Assembly (NCBI GenBank): GCA_963747255.1
Contig: CAVVEG010000001.1
Location: forward strand, 124,001 to 188,000
DNA length: 64,000 bases
Source: CAIYRG01 sp963747255
Lineage (GTDB): Bacteria > Pseudomonadota > Alphaproteobacteria > Micropepsales > Micropepsaceae
Direction: 5' to 3'
A program made the position numbers and the translations under genes. This document shows positions 8,484 to 17,369 of this stretch, one piece after another (position 1 is the first letter of the stretch; each line of letters opens with the position of its first letter). The notes beneath the pieces were generated by a model. That model did no database searches. It saw only the letters and a program-made list of their open reading frames with translations, and was not told where the DNA came from.

Positions 8484-9286
8484 GCTGTGTTCGCCTTCCA
8501 CCGCGACGGAACCCAGAGTCGCCAAGCGGTGACAAGTTGGTCGCACGAAAGCGCAGGATCGAGTTTTGCGTAGCCCTGTGTCAGCCGTTTACGGCAGGCG
8601 GCAACAAGTTCTTGATCGTGAAAACGTGTCTCTGCCAGAAATCCAAGGCGCTTGAAGTTCGCACCGTTTCCAAACTTCTTGGCGTATTGGATCAGGAGTT
8701 TGCGATCACTTGCCTTGCCGTTCAGATACGCGCTCATGCACTCAGCGACGTGATCTATTCCGCCGCCGGTTTCAGGCATGGCGATCATGTCAATCAAGGT
8801 ACGCGGGGCGTCAGAGATCATGACGCGCGTCGATCCGCGCCAGAGTGCCTTGAGCCCGAAAAAGCGTTTATCCGAGGTGTGGTGCAACACGAAAACAACT
8901 CCTTGGGCGGTCGCACGGTTTTCGGTGACACGCCGGGTCGTGAAGACAACAGTTTCATTGAATAGCTGCTCGGTGAGTTCCCAATGGTGGGCTGCGGTCC
9001 ATCCGCCTATATAGGAGTGGCCGAACAGCGTCGGAACGAGCACCCAAGGGTCCTCGATCACCTGCTCACTTCCGGCCAGATCAAGGGGCACGAGAACATA
9101 AAGTCCGTGTCCGATCCGCCGGAGCCAGCCTTGCTCGCGCCATCGTGCGAGGAGCTTCGCGGCACTACGCCGATCTAGTCCAAGCGTCTGCGCCGTGTTA
9201 GTGACCGACACCACTTCCTTGGTGGCGCGAAGCACGGCGGCAAGCCGGGCACGGGAGGCGGGCAATGAATTGGGCTCTCGAATCAT
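8480..9286 (-). CDS. AbiEi-type antitoxin/transcriptional regulator
   Basis: 268 residues. The N-terminal winged helix-turn-helix ('VTNTAQTLGLDRRSAAKLLARW...GLYVLVPLD') is followed by the AbiEi antitoxin core ('IGGWTAAHHWELTEQLFNETVVFTT', 'SDAPRTLIDMIAMPETGGG'). AbiEi neutralises the nucleotidyltransferase toxin and represses its own promoter through inverted repeats. The 4-base overlap with abiEii is typical. With the toxin gene damaged, this antitoxin may be an orphan that is still expressed. Confidence 0.85.
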   Translation of the reverse strand: MIREPNSLPASRARLAAVLRATKEVVSVTNTAQTLGLDRRSAAKLLARWREQGWLRRIGHGLYVLVPLDLAGSEQVIEDPWVLVPTLFGHSYIGGWTAAHHWELTEQLFNETVVFTTRRVTENRATAQGVVFVLHHTSDKRFFGLKALWRGSTRVMISDAPRTLIDMIAMPETGGGIDHVAECMSAYLNGKASDRKLLIQYAKKFGNGANFKRLGFLAETRFHDQELVAACRKRLTQGYAKLDPALSCDQLVTAWRLWVPSRWKANTA

Positions 9287-9300
9287 AGCTATATTCTAAC

Positions 9301-9335
9301 ACACGAAGTTCGCATTTTCCATGAACTTCATGTGT
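9301..9335. promoter_or_regulatory. Inverted repeat upstream of the AbiEi gene
   Basis: ACACGAAGTTC (9301-9311) faces GAACTTCATGTGT (9323-9335). The arms match apart from a two-base difference. The site lies 15-49 bases upstream of the AbiEi start, where AbiEi proteins are known to bind paired repeats and autoregulate. Confidence 0.55.
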
Positions 9336-9349
9336 ATACATATAGCTGT

Positions 9350-10294
9350 CTAGGCCACAACCGGGGTATACGCGCTCACAATCGGCTGGATGTGATCCCT
9401 GTACCTGAGCTTCGCAGATGAGAAGAACCCGCCGCATTCAGAACGGACGGCGCAGCCTTCGCACTCGGGCATGTATTCGTTTTTCCAGTCGCTGATTGAC
9501 TGCTTGGCATAGGGCCACAAAGCCCGGTCCGTGATGCAAAGCTGGCGATTGTAGATGGAAACCCGAACGCGATTTTCGGAAAGGATCATCGTCGCATCGA
9601 GAAGCTGCGGCTGGCAGTCGAGCGGATCGATCCATAAGTCATGCAGGTTGGCCTTGGTGAAGCCCGTCATTTCGAGTCCCATCAGAACCACCTGATCGAC
9701 GAAAGTCAGATTTCGGGCAATGAAGCGGGCGAGTTCCGGCAAGCGCTCATAGGTTTGCTTATGGATGACAACGCGAATCTCTACGCGTTGCCCGAATTTC
9801 TTGAGATCTAAGATGCCCCGAATAGTCTCGTCAAATGCGCCGTCCGCCTGCACGACATAATCATGCACATCCGATAAATCCGAATAGATCGGAATTCCGA
9901 CCATCAGGTCGTGATGCTCAATCGCGGCCATCTTCTCTGCAAATTGAGGATTTACAAATGCCCGACCGTTGGACAGAATATGAAGCGCGGTGTCCGGCAG
10001 ATAAGATTTGCACTGGCGGACAAGCTGAAAGAATCGTTCTCCTAACAAGGTCGGCTCGCCGCCGGTAAATACGATTTCCATCGTGCCGGAATCGATCAAC
10101 GGTATCGCTGCAAGCAGGGTATCGACAATCCAGTCGTCATTGATGTTCCGGGGCGGCTGCGAACACATCAGGCAGTAGTGATTGCATCGCTCCGTCAACA
10201 AAAAGCTGTTGTGCGGGGCCTCGCGCCGACACGGAACTGCTCCTCTGCGAATGCCCCGGACCACTAACCTCCCACGGTCACGGTAGGGTTCCAC
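9350..10294 (-). CDS. Radical SAM protein, HxsC-like, without visible partners
   Basis: 314 residues. 'LLTERCNHYCLMCSQPP' carries the CxxxCxxC 4Fe-4S/SAM motif. 'EIVFTGGEPTLLG' follows, and a C-terminal cysteine cluster 'CEGCAVRSECGGFF' suggests auxiliary iron-sulfur ligands. The motifs and length fit HxsC, one of two radical SAM enzymes of the His-Xaa-Ser peptide-modification system. HxsB, HxsD or a His-Xaa-Ser repeat protein are not found nearby. The GTG at 10294 gives an N-terminus shorter than usual, and the frame is open upstream but lacks a start. It may be a stranded or truncated maturase. Confidence 0.7.
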   Translation of the reverse strand: MEPYRDRGRLVVRGIRRGAVPCRREAPHNSFLLTERCNHYCLMCSQPPRNINDDWIVDTLLAAIPLIDSGTMEIVFTGGEPTLLGERFFQLVRQCKSYLPDTALHILSNGRAFVNPQFAEKMAAIEHHDLMVGIPIYSDLSDVHDYVVQADGAFDETIRGILDLKKFGQRVEIRVVIHKQTYERLPELARFIARNLTFVDQVVLMGLEMTGFTKANLHDLWIDPLDCQPQLLDATMILSENRVRVSIYNRQLCITDRALWPYAKQSISDWKNEYMPECEGCAVRSECGGFFSSAKLRYRDHIQPIVSAYTPVVA

Positions 10295-10415
10295 CTTTGG
10301 CAGGGGCGTCGTCAGGAGCAGACGCCGCAGGGCTGCCGCCTCGCCGTGACCCCGCCACAGTCACTGTCGCTGGCAGCCTGAAACGTGCGCCCGGAAGAGC
10401 CAATCGAGCGGTGGG

Positions 10416-10730
10416 TTACATCCAGCCAGGGATTCCGCGACCGATCGGGAAACAGAATCCTTTTCGCCCGTCGCGACGGATCAGCTGTTCATGCTGAGCG
10501 GCAAAATCGCGCCAGACCTGCACCATTTTTTGCAATTCGATGCGCTGCTTTTCGCCCGGTGCATTTTGCGCAGCGATTCTGCACGTCCTGGCATAATGGC
10601 GGTAATAGCTGCGCAAATCTGCCGATTCGACCGGTGAAGCAATTGGCGACTCAGGTTTGACACAAGTACTCAAACCAACCCTCCTGTTGAGGTGGTGCAA
10701 CGTGCCACGCGCCTGCCGGGTTGCGTTCAT
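10416..10730 (-). CDS. Small hypothetical protein, Rhizobiales type (104 aa)
   Basis: The middle ('YYRHYARTCRIAAQNAPGEKQRIELQKMVQVWRDFAAQHEQ') has the pattern of a small two-helix family common in Rhizobiales, in which an 'A.ecl.lA' helix and a 'l..mA..W..lA' helix follow each other. The protein at 16922-17167 shows the same pattern. The first ~35 residues are low-confidence. The role is unknown. Confidence 0.5.
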   Translation of the reverse strand: MNATRQARGTLHHLNRRVGLSTCVKPESPIASPVESADLRSYYRHYARTCRIAAQNAPGEKQRIELQKMVQVWRDFAAQHEQLIRRDGRKGFCFPIGRGIPGWM

Positions 10731-10831
10731 TGCGCCGGAAGAGGAGATTTGATCCGTTCAGTGATAAATATGCCGCCAAGCTGAAGCAGCAATCTGCCAG
10801 GATGCAGCTTGCCGCCACCTTCGCGCGCTAA

Positions 10832-11077
10832 CGATGGCCAGGCGCCGCCCGGATTTGCGTACTTCCAGGCTATCCGCGAACCGCGATCTACGGCCAGCCG
10901 TCAGGTTGGCAACAGGTTCTCGCCAGCTTCACAGTGCAAGATGCTTCGCCGGACGCGTTACGGCTGCTCGCGAATAGCGGCCAAGATGAGATTCGAACTC
11001 TCGGTACCGAGTTGGATCGTGAGCTCAATGAAATCAATGACTTAGGCGCGATCAAAAAACGGCGACAATGCTGGTGA
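10832..11077 (+). pseudogene. Possible gene remnant without a start codon
   Basis: One plus-strand frame reads like a real protein ('GWQQVLASFTVQDASPDALR', then 'GQDEIRTLGTELDRELNEIN') with natural codon use. It opens after a TAA at 10829-10831 and has no usable start codon. It ends at TGA 11075-11077. It may be the tail of a deleted or frameshifted gene. No family was recognised. The surrounding 10731-11120 holds nothing else. Confidence 0.3.
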
Positions 11078-11120
11078 GAGACGATTGCGAAGGGGAACTT
11101 GGTTTCGAACCCGACTTTGC

Positions 11121-12080
11121 TCAAAACTCGGTACGGATTTTCCGAGATGCGGACGCCTGGGGCTGCTGCCCCGCCCGTGTTTTCCGGGCGGGGACCGGGG
11201 CCTGGTTCGATCCGGATTTGGCTCGCGTTCGGCTCGATGCGCGGTTTTTCACCGGTACCGGTTTCTTCTTTTTGGCGGAAGCCTGCTTGCTTGGTTTGGC
11301 CACCTCCAAGCGCCGAAGCCGCTTTGGGGCGGTAGGGGCGGGGATAGGGGCGCCGTCGGGTTCGGCCATGTCCAGCCCGAACAGAGCCGCAACATCGCCG
11401 CCATCGAGCACATTGGGCGCAGGCGATGCCGCCTTGGTCAGCGAAAGGTCCTGTCCGGCGCTGGCAATCAGATCTTTTTCATCGACACCGCGCAGCACGA
11501 ACAGAAGCTCAGGCTGTTCGTCGAGTTTGGCGCCGACGCCATAGAGAGCCGCCGCCACATGCTTGCACATGTCCGCCCAATCCGGACAGCTGCACGACAG
11601 CTTGATTTCCTTGGGCTGGGGAAACAAGCCGTCACCCTTCCGGCAAACCCGGTCCATGATGCCTTTCGCCAGACGGCCCTGTAGCAGCTCAACCAACGAA
11701 TCAATAGTTCCAGCACAATCGCGGCAAATGGACTTCCAGCGTGGCAGCGCAACCGGCGCAATGGCGATCGTGATCTTGTAAAGGTCGGAACCGGCGACCA
11801 TCGCCACGACCGTGCCCCTAGCGATTTGCAAATCCAAAACTGCCCCGTTGCGGATATAAGACCGGCCGCGCGGTAAACGGTTCTCATAGTCGCTGTAGCG
11901 TTCGAGATTTGTGCACCAGGATTTGCCCCAGAAGCTCCTGGCGATGGTGCGGCCCTCGATCTTTACGGGGGCAAAGGATGCTCCCCGCGTCTTGAGTTTG
12001 GCTAGTTTCTTTTCCGCTCGCCGGCGCTTTTCGGCCACTGGCACGTAGGGACGCCATCCGTAGTAGTTGTAATAGCCCAT
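11121..12080 (-). CDS. SWIM zinc-finger protein
   Basis: 319 residues. The SWIM motif CxC...CxH is clear at about residues 161-175 ('LSCSCPDWADMCKHVAAAL'). The N-terminal 'FWGKSWCTNLERYSDYENRL' segment is conserved in bacterial SWIM proteins. The C-terminus is a long basic tail rich in Lys, Arg, Ser, Ala and Pro, probably disordered and nucleic-acid-binding. It starts four bases after the SNF2 helicase stop, the usual pairing for this family. The pair is thought to act on DNA or DNA-protein complexes, but its biological role is unproven. Confidence 0.85.
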   Translation of the reverse strand: MGYYNYYGWRPYVPVAEKRRRAEKKLAKLKTRGASFAPVKIEGRTIARSFWGKSWCTNLERYSDYENRLPRGRSYIRNGAVLDLQIARGTVVAMVAGSDLYKITIAIAPVALPRWKSICRDCAGTIDSLVELLQGRLAKGIMDRVCRKGDGLFPQPKEIKLSCSCPDWADMCKHVAAALYGVGAKLDEQPELLFVLRGVDEKDLIASAGQDLSLTKAASPAPNVLDGGDVAALFGLDMAEPDGAPIPAPTAPKRLRRLEVAKPSKQASAKKKKPVPVKNRASSRTRAKSGSNQAPVPARKTRAGQQPQASASRKIRTEF

Positions 12081-12084
12081 CCCC

Positions 12085-14793
12085 TCATCCCTCCGTCATC
12101 GCCGCACGCAGATCGAGAGTCACAAGCTTCAGCAAGTCCTCGTCTTTCATTTCGGTCAATAGCAGATCCGCCCCCCCTCCAAGAAAATCCCCAGCCAATT
12201 GCTGCTTTGCCTCGATCATCCGATCGATCTTGTCTTCCACGGTGCCGCGGCAGATGAATTTGTGCACGAGCACGTTCTTGGTCTGCCCGATGCGGAAGGC
12301 TCGGTCGGTGGCTTGATCTTCCACGGCAGGATTCCACCAGCGGTCGAAATGGATGACGTGCGATGCGGCGGTGAGGTTCAGCCCGGCGCCCCCGGCTTTG
12401 ACAGAGAGTACGAAGAACGGGACGCTTTCGTCGTCCTGGAATTGGCGCACCAGATCCTTGCGTTTCTTGACTTCGGTCTCGCCATGCAGAACGAGGCCCG
12501 CCCGCCCAAACACGGAGCCCAGAAACGCCGCCAGCGGCGCCGTTGTCTCCTTGAACTGGGTAAAGACAAGGGCCTTTTCTTGCCGCGCGGCAGCGACCTC
12601 CCCAATGTCGCGCAGCCGCGCGAACTTTCCGCTGTCCTCTTCTTCCCACCCGCCGTCTCCAAGCCACTGAGAGGGATGATTGCAGATTTGCTTGAGCCGC
12701 ATGAGCAAGGCGAGCACAATTCCCCTCCGCTTCATGCCATCGGCATCGGCAAGTTGCCGGGTGAAATCCTCCACCGCCTGTTGGTATAGCGCCGCCTGCT
12801 TGCGGCTCAGGGGGCAGAAGGTTTTCACCTCGGTCTTGTCAGGCAAGTCGGCAATAATGCTCTTGTCGGTCTTCAGACGCCGCAGGATGTAGGGGCGCAC
12901 CAACTCGCGGAGCGGGCTGTAGGGATTATGCGGCCGCTCAGCGAGCTGTTTGACGAAGGTGGAAAACTGCTTGGAAGATCCCAGCAGGCCCGGATTGACA
13001 AAATCAAAGATTGACCAGAGGTCGCTCAGCCGGTTCTCGATCGGCGTGCCGGTCAGGGCAATGCGCGTATCGGCTTTAAGCGTCTTGACCAATCTGGTCT
13101 GTTTCGCATCCGGGTTCTTGATGGCCTGCGCCTCGTCAAGCACCGCCACTCGCCAGCGCGTACTCACCAACCTCGGTGAGCGCACCAGATATCCATAGCT
13201 CGTGATGACCAGGTCGACGTCCGCCAGATTGTCGGCACCGGCCGTCTTTAATTTCTCGGACGGTAGTGACGACGGATGGACCACGACCGCTTTTAGGCTG
13301 GGAGCGAAGCGGTCGATCTCCGCGCTCCAATTGGCGAGCAGCGAGGCCGGTGCCACAAGCAGACACGGCTTGTGCATGTTCCCGGCCTGGTTCTTCAGCA
13401 CCAGCAGCAGCGACAACACCTGGATGGTCTTGCCGAGCCCCATGTCGTCAGCGAGGCAGGCCCCGAGCCGAAGTTGCGTGAGCAGATAAAGCCATTGCAC
13501 GCCCGCCTGCTGATAGGGCCGCAGAGTGCCCTGAAGATGCCGGCCGGGATCGGCGCGTGCGAGCCCGTCGGGACGCCGCAAGCCCGCCAGCGTCTCCGCC
13601 AGCCAGGGACCGGCCACGGTCTCGCTCCAGCCAACATCGTCTGCTACGGCGGGGCCATCGCCGGTAATGCCGGCCCCGGCCAGCATGCGCACCGCCGCGC
13701 CGAATGACAGGCCGTCGCGGACCGCGCGGTGCTGGATCGCCTCGAATTGCTCGAGTGTCCGCCGGAGGCATTCATGGTCGACCTCAACCCACTTGCCGCG
13801 GATGAGGGCCAACCCATCGGAATGCGCCAGCAGACGCTTGATCTCGGCCCCCGTGAGGGTTTCTCCCTCCAGCGTCACCTCCATCCGAAAGTCGAGCAAC
13901 GCATCGATCCCCAATTGCGCAGGCGGGTTGCCCCCGACCGTCGCCTTTACCTGCGGGCGGGCCGGGCGGTTCATGCGCCAGCTCGACGGCATGCGAACTA
14001 CAACGCCAGCGCTTTCCAGCGCGGGCACGTCCGTTAGGAATTGCAGCGCCTGTTGCGGGCTCCATCGAAGGGGATGGAAGATTTCGCCCGCATCGACCAT
14101 CGCCTTCAACCACGAGCAACGCTCAGCGGCGCGCTGGACGGGCATCAGGAGCGACAGCAGGCGTTCGCGGCTCTTCGCACCGGCATATTCCTGCAACGCC
14201 TTGCCGAGAGGCAGATGCCGCGCCTTGGCCACAGCCGAAAGATGCGTCGTATACGTCGCCAGAAACGCGAACGGGAAGTCTTCGTCCTTCCGGTTTTCGG
14301 CAAGGTTGAAATGTACGCGTCCAACCAGATTCCAGGCCGGATGACGGCCCTTGAGGAACTCCTGCACCGGGAGCTTAGCTTCAGCCAGCTCGTTATCGAA
14401 TGCCGCATCCATACTACGCCACAGATCCGCCAAGACAGCGGCCGTCAAATATTCCGCGCCCGTCATAGGCGGAGCAGAAGCCGCAATCTCGTCCAACTGG
14501 CTAGTTGTGGGGATTGGCACGGGCGGCTTGGGTGCACCCGCGCCAATACCGGGAAGCACGCATAGCGCGGTCACGTAGCGTGCGCCGAACTCCCGCCAGT
14601 ACGACCACTCCGGAGACAGTGCGGTGCCGACTTCATCGGCACCCAGGCAAAGCAGTCCATGCCCGGTCCCCTGGGCAAACGATTTCTCCAGCTGCGAGAG
14701 CTGTGCAGACTCCAGCGTCGGCGCTGTGTTGGTGCCCGCGAGTATTAGTGCACCATGTGGCGTGAGAACCGGCATGGGCATGGGCATGAGCAT
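12085..14793 (-). CDS. SNF2-family DEAD/DEAH-box helicase
   Basis: About 902 residues. The C-terminal half holds a complete SNF2 ATPase: 'GACLADDMGLGKTIQVL' (Walker A), 'LLVAPASLL' (Ia), 'VAVLDEAQAIKN' (DEAQ box), 'IALTGTPIENR' (III), 'VFTQF' (IV), 'FVLSVKAGGAGLNLTAA' (V) and 'ATDRAFRIGQT' (VI). The N-terminal half is the SNF2-associated region of bacterial SWIM-linked helicases. Of several candidate starts the ATG at 14793 is chosen because GGGGAGAG precedes it by about 8 bases. SNF2 proteins translocate on double-stranded DNA. The SWIM gene follows directly. Confidence 0.9.
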   Translation of the reverse strand: MLMPMPMPVLTPHGALILAGTNTAPTLESAQLSQLEKSFAQGTGHGLLCLGADEVGTALSPEWSYWREFGARYVTALCVLPGIGAGAPKPPVPIPTTSQLDEIAASAPPMTGAEYLTAAVLADLWRSMDAAFDNELAEAKLPVQEFLKGRHPAWNLVGRVHFNLAENRKDEDFPFAFLATYTTHLSAVAKARHLPLGKALQEYAGAKSRERLLSLLMPVQRAAERCSWLKAMVDAGEIFHPLRWSPQQALQFLTDVPALESAGVVVRMPSSWRMNRPARPQVKATVGGNPPAQLGIDALLDFRMEVTLEGETLTGAEIKRLLAHSDGLALIRGKWVEVDHECLRRTLEQFEAIQHRAVRDGLSFGAAVRMLAGAGITGDGPAVADDVGWSETVAGPWLAETLAGLRRPDGLARADPGRHLQGTLRPYQQAGVQWLYLLTQLRLGACLADDMGLGKTIQVLSLLLVLKNQAGNMHKPCLLVAPASLLANWSAEIDRFAPSLKAVVVHPSSLPSEKLKTAGADNLADVDLVITSYGYLVRSPRLVSTRWRVAVLDEAQAIKNPDAKQTRLVKTLKADTRIALTGTPIENRLSDLWSIFDFVNPGLLGSSKQFSTFVKQLAERPHNPYSPLRELVRPYILRRLKTDKSIIADLPDKTEVKTFCPLSRKQAALYQQAVEDFTRQLADADGMKRRGIVLALLMRLKQICNHPSQWLGDGGWEEEDSGKFARLRDIGEVAAARQEKALVFTQFKETTAPLAAFLGSVFGRAGLVLHGETEVKKRKDLVRQFQDDESVPFFVLSVKAGGAGLNLTAASHVIHFDRWWNPAVEDQATDRAFRIGQTKNVLVHKFICRGTVEDKIDRMIEAKQQLAGDFLGGGADLLLTEMKDEDLLKLVTLDLRAAMTEG

Positions 14794-15336
14794 GAGGGCG
14801 ACTCTCCCCGATGCTGCCAAATTGCCGGGCATGTGCGAGTGAGACAAGCGGGCTCCTACGACAGTGAGAATTGATTTGCCAGTCGAGATCACAGGGAGTG
14901 GCGGAGGGGAATACTTGTATCCCCACATAAATTGACGCTGCGCGGTGCCTTCGATAATCCTGCCGTTCGGTTGAAAAAGTTTCTTGCGAATGCGGCGGCA
15001 CCAAAGCTGATATCATTGCTAGAGGGTTTCCAAATCCGTACTGCATCGACTCAAAACACCAACAATTCCCACGCCACGGTTTGACGCCGGTTCCTCTTGC
15101 GCCCCAAGAGGGATACGAAAAGCGCGGATTTCACACACCGAATAACGCTGGCAAATCAGCTAGTAAAAATCCGTACTGATTTGGCGAAGTCAGGAGCTTC
15201 GGAGACAACGGGCCGGAGAGAGCCGAATTTGGCCCCCCGCGTTGTTCACTCGGTCAACAGCTTTGGCGGAAAGCCCGCGCAGATACTGGGGATTTCGGAG
15301 GCGCCAAAAGGCCACGGAGAAAGTCACTGCCAAGGG
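14794..15336. other. Intergenic stretch without a recognised gene
   Basis: Only short, low-quality open frames and no RNA gene were seen. It separates the helicase operon from the FGE-like remnant. Confidence 0.4.
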
Positions 15337-15459
15337 CGGGTGCTGCGTGGCGGATCCTGGGAGGAATATCCTGGAGACGTGCGGGCTGCCGCGCGCGTCG
15401 GCAGCAGTGCCTGGGAACAATCGTGGTCTGACGGGTTCCGGGTCGCAATGACTCTGTAA
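15337..15459 (+). pseudogene. C-terminal remnant of a formylglycine-generating-enzyme-like (SUMF1) domain
   Basis: The last 40 codons read 'RVLRGGSWEEYPGDVRAAAR...GFRVAMTL'. This is the canonical C-terminal block of FGE-sulfatase-like proteins (VLRGGSW...vRsAxR...GFRVA). The upstream part of the frame has no resemblance to the family, so only the tail survives. This fold can also be the variable protein of diversity-generating retroelements, but no reverse transcriptase or template repeat is in the window. Confidence 0.6.
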
Positions 15460-15539
15460 AGGGCTGGCGGGAACGGAGCCGTCGCGCCGGCGCGGGTGAT
15501 TTCGCCACCAATGAGTTGCATCAAGACTGGGCGTGCGCG

Positions 15540-15950
15540 CTACTTCTTGCGCGCTTTGCGAGCGGCATATCGAAGGTCCCGTGCCGCTTTTTGCTCGGCC
15601 TCCAAAGCGATCTGGCGACGCCGCGTTTCGGCCAGTTCTGCTTCTTGCGCGGCCTTGCGTTGCGCCGCAAAAGCCTCCTCATCCAGCCTGGCTTTTGTAA
15701 GTTCGGCCTCGCGGGCCGCCGCCCGGGCGGCTTCTTCCGCAGCTTGTTTTTCGATCTCCTGTGCTTTTGCAGCCTTGCGTTCGGCTATCCGTGCATTCCG
15801 TGCAATCTCCGCAGCTCGTCGTGCGGACTGCCGTTCTGCCAATCCCGGATTGTTCGCTGCCGCCATCGCGCGCGCTTTCTCGAGCTGCGCTTCTTTGGCC
15901 TTCTTCGATGTACTCAATCGCTCCGCCAGCGTGGGCTCATTCTTTTTCAT
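15540..15950 (-). CDS. DUF6481-like highly charged coiled-coil protein
   Basis: 136 residues, almost entirely Ala, Glu, Lys and Arg helix ('AERQSARRAAEIARNARIAE...'), starting 'MKKNEPTLAERLSTSKKAKEAQLEKAR' in pattern and ending 'ARDLRYAARKARKK'. This start and basic tail match the DUF6481 family of alphaproteobacteria. It is predicted to be one long helix with a lysine-rich C-terminus, perhaps nucleic-acid-associated. The function is unknown. Confidence 0.75.
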   Translation of the reverse strand: MKKNEPTLAERLSTSKKAKEAQLEKARAMAAANNPGLAERQSARRAAEIARNARIAERKAAKAQEIEKQAAEEAARAAAREAELTKARLDEEAFAAQRKAAQEAELAETRRRQIALEAEQKAARDLRYAARKARKK

Positions 15951-16272
15951 TCAACTTTGTTCCATTCGATCGCCCCAAATCGGGGCCGAGATGTTCGTTC
16001 TGACGATCTTTGCCGGACATTCTGCGCCGCGATTTGGCTGGCGCCGCCCAATCAAATTGAGCCAAACCGCGCCCCGACGCAAATCGACGGCGTGCGGCAT
16101 ATGCTGCAATCCCGGGGCCGTGAACCGGCTCAATCATGTCCCACAAACTCGTTCCACCGGGAACGGCCAATATGGCAGTTTCAAGATGGAATGGGACTTT
16201 AAGCAATCGCGGGTAGCGTCGTTCCAAGGAAATTGAAGCGCCCGCGCCTATATCCGGCGCATGAGCGAACGA
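15951..16272. other. Intergenic stretch
   Basis: No supported gene. Short frames on both strands lack good starts and look random. Confidence 0.4.
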
Positions 16273-16428
16273 TTAGCGCGGCTGGCGGCGAACTGTCAGC
16301 AACCCATAAAGCCCGAGTCCGAGCGCAGCAACAATGATGCCGCCCCACGGACTATCGGTCACGATGCCGGCAATAGCGCCGACCGTGATGATGATCAACC
16401 AAACTACTACCATACCGAGTTCGTCCAT
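16273..16428 (-). CDS. Small membrane protein (51 aa)
   Basis: Starting at the ATG at 16428 the product has two hydrophobic helices ('VVVWLIIITVGAIAGIVT' and 'GGIIVAALGLGLYGLLTV') and a short basic tail (RRQPR). Such small two-helix proteins are common in this group. There is no homology evidence beyond composition. The longer upstream frame is not membrane-like, so the internal start is preferred. Confidence 0.45.
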   Translation of the reverse strand: MDELGMVVVWLIIITVGAIAGIVTDSPWGGIIVAALGLGLYGLLTVRRQPR

Positions 16429-16468
16429 GAGCCGAAGGATAGCACAGCCAAGGCGCTTCCACACGTGG

Positions 16469-16636
16469 ATTGTTCTGGAGTCGCTCAGAACGACCGCCGG
16501 ACCGCTCTCCACCAACCAGATCATTGAGCGCGTCATGCGCGAACGCGGACTGGATCTGAACGACAGGCAGCTTTACCGGACTATGGGACGCCGCGTCGGG
16601 GCCTGTCTGAACCATTGGCGAAGGGTTCGGGCGTGA
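16469..16636 (+). pseudogene. Remnant of a small winged-helix protein
   Basis: The frame ending at TGA 16634-16636 reads 'TTAGPLSTNQIIERVMRERG' and then 'RRVGACLNHWRR'. This resembles a small Rhizobiales family with a 'L..a..PLTTreIA..VM..RGL' helix-turn-helix. No suitable start lies close upstream and the first part of the domain is missing, so it is probably a decayed copy. Confidence 0.4.
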
Positions 16637-16921
16637 TCCGGTCGCTGCCGGGACTGGGGCAGGGTGTTGCCGTGGGAGGTGGTGCGGTAGAGAATTTTCT
16701 ACCGAAGCGTGGCTATTTGTGCAAAAGAGCCGCCGTGGTTTCCCTCAGCGACTCTTTGCGAATTGGAACGGGCGTAGGCTGAGCGCTGGATCATCCGGAC
16801 ACTGCAATGTTATTCCTGCGTTTCGGGCAATCTCGCGAACCCATTCTGTGGAATCGGCGAAAGGTGCCAATTCGCCGGGCGCAAATCGCGAAAAGCGCCA
16901 GAGTCCAATAAGACCTGGAAA

Positions 16922-17167
16922 GTGTCACGCTGGCAGGAACGATGCGCCTGCGCGCCCCGTATTCGTAATGCGTGGAACCGCGACTGTGTTGCGTTCCGAA
17001 AGGCGGGATTGGTGGCCGATGAAGGCACGGCAGAAAGGTACCTTGAACGCTCCGTGGAACTGCGGACCATCGCCGAGCAGATAAAAGACCCCAAAAGCCG
17101 CGAAACGCTGATCCGGGTTGCCGAAGGTTATGAACGGATGGCGGCGCGGGCGCGAGATTTGAAGTAG
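16922..17167 (+). CDS. Small hypothetical protein, Rhizobiales type (81 aa)
   Basis: The C-terminal half ('YLERSVELRTIAEQIKDPKS...IRVAEGYERMAARA') matches a small helical family very common in Bradyrhizobium-like genomes, in which the 'LR.iAeqikDp..r..l..iA..YErmA' pattern is diagnostic. The N-terminal ~25 residues from the GTG at 16922 are cysteine/arginine-rich and may not be translated. The role is unknown. Confidence 0.5.
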   Translation: MSRWQERCACAPRIRNAWNRDCVAFRKAGLVADEGTAERYLERSVELRTIAEQIKDPKSRETLIRVAEGYERMAARARDLK

Positions 17168-17369
17168 GGAACCCGCCCGTTGCTTCGGTTCCCATAAATG
17201 TGTCTTCACGGCTGAAGCGACCCCTAAAGGGACGGCCTGGTTCCGTGCACCACCAAGGTGTCCGGGCTCCCGGCTCTTCCCGGGTCCACGCCGGATTGGC
17301 ATTGGAGCATCCCTCTTCCCGGGGTAGTCTATCGTTTGCTGGCCGAGTGGTGGGCGCCACGGTGGACGG

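Noticed and set aside
10983..11010. A TTCGAAC loop resembling a tRNA T-arm
   Set aside because: No acceptor or anticodon arm is present, and the sequence is within a protein-like frame.
15337..15459. A diversity-generating retroelement variable region
   Set aside because: No reverse transcriptase, accessory gene or template repeat is visible in the window.
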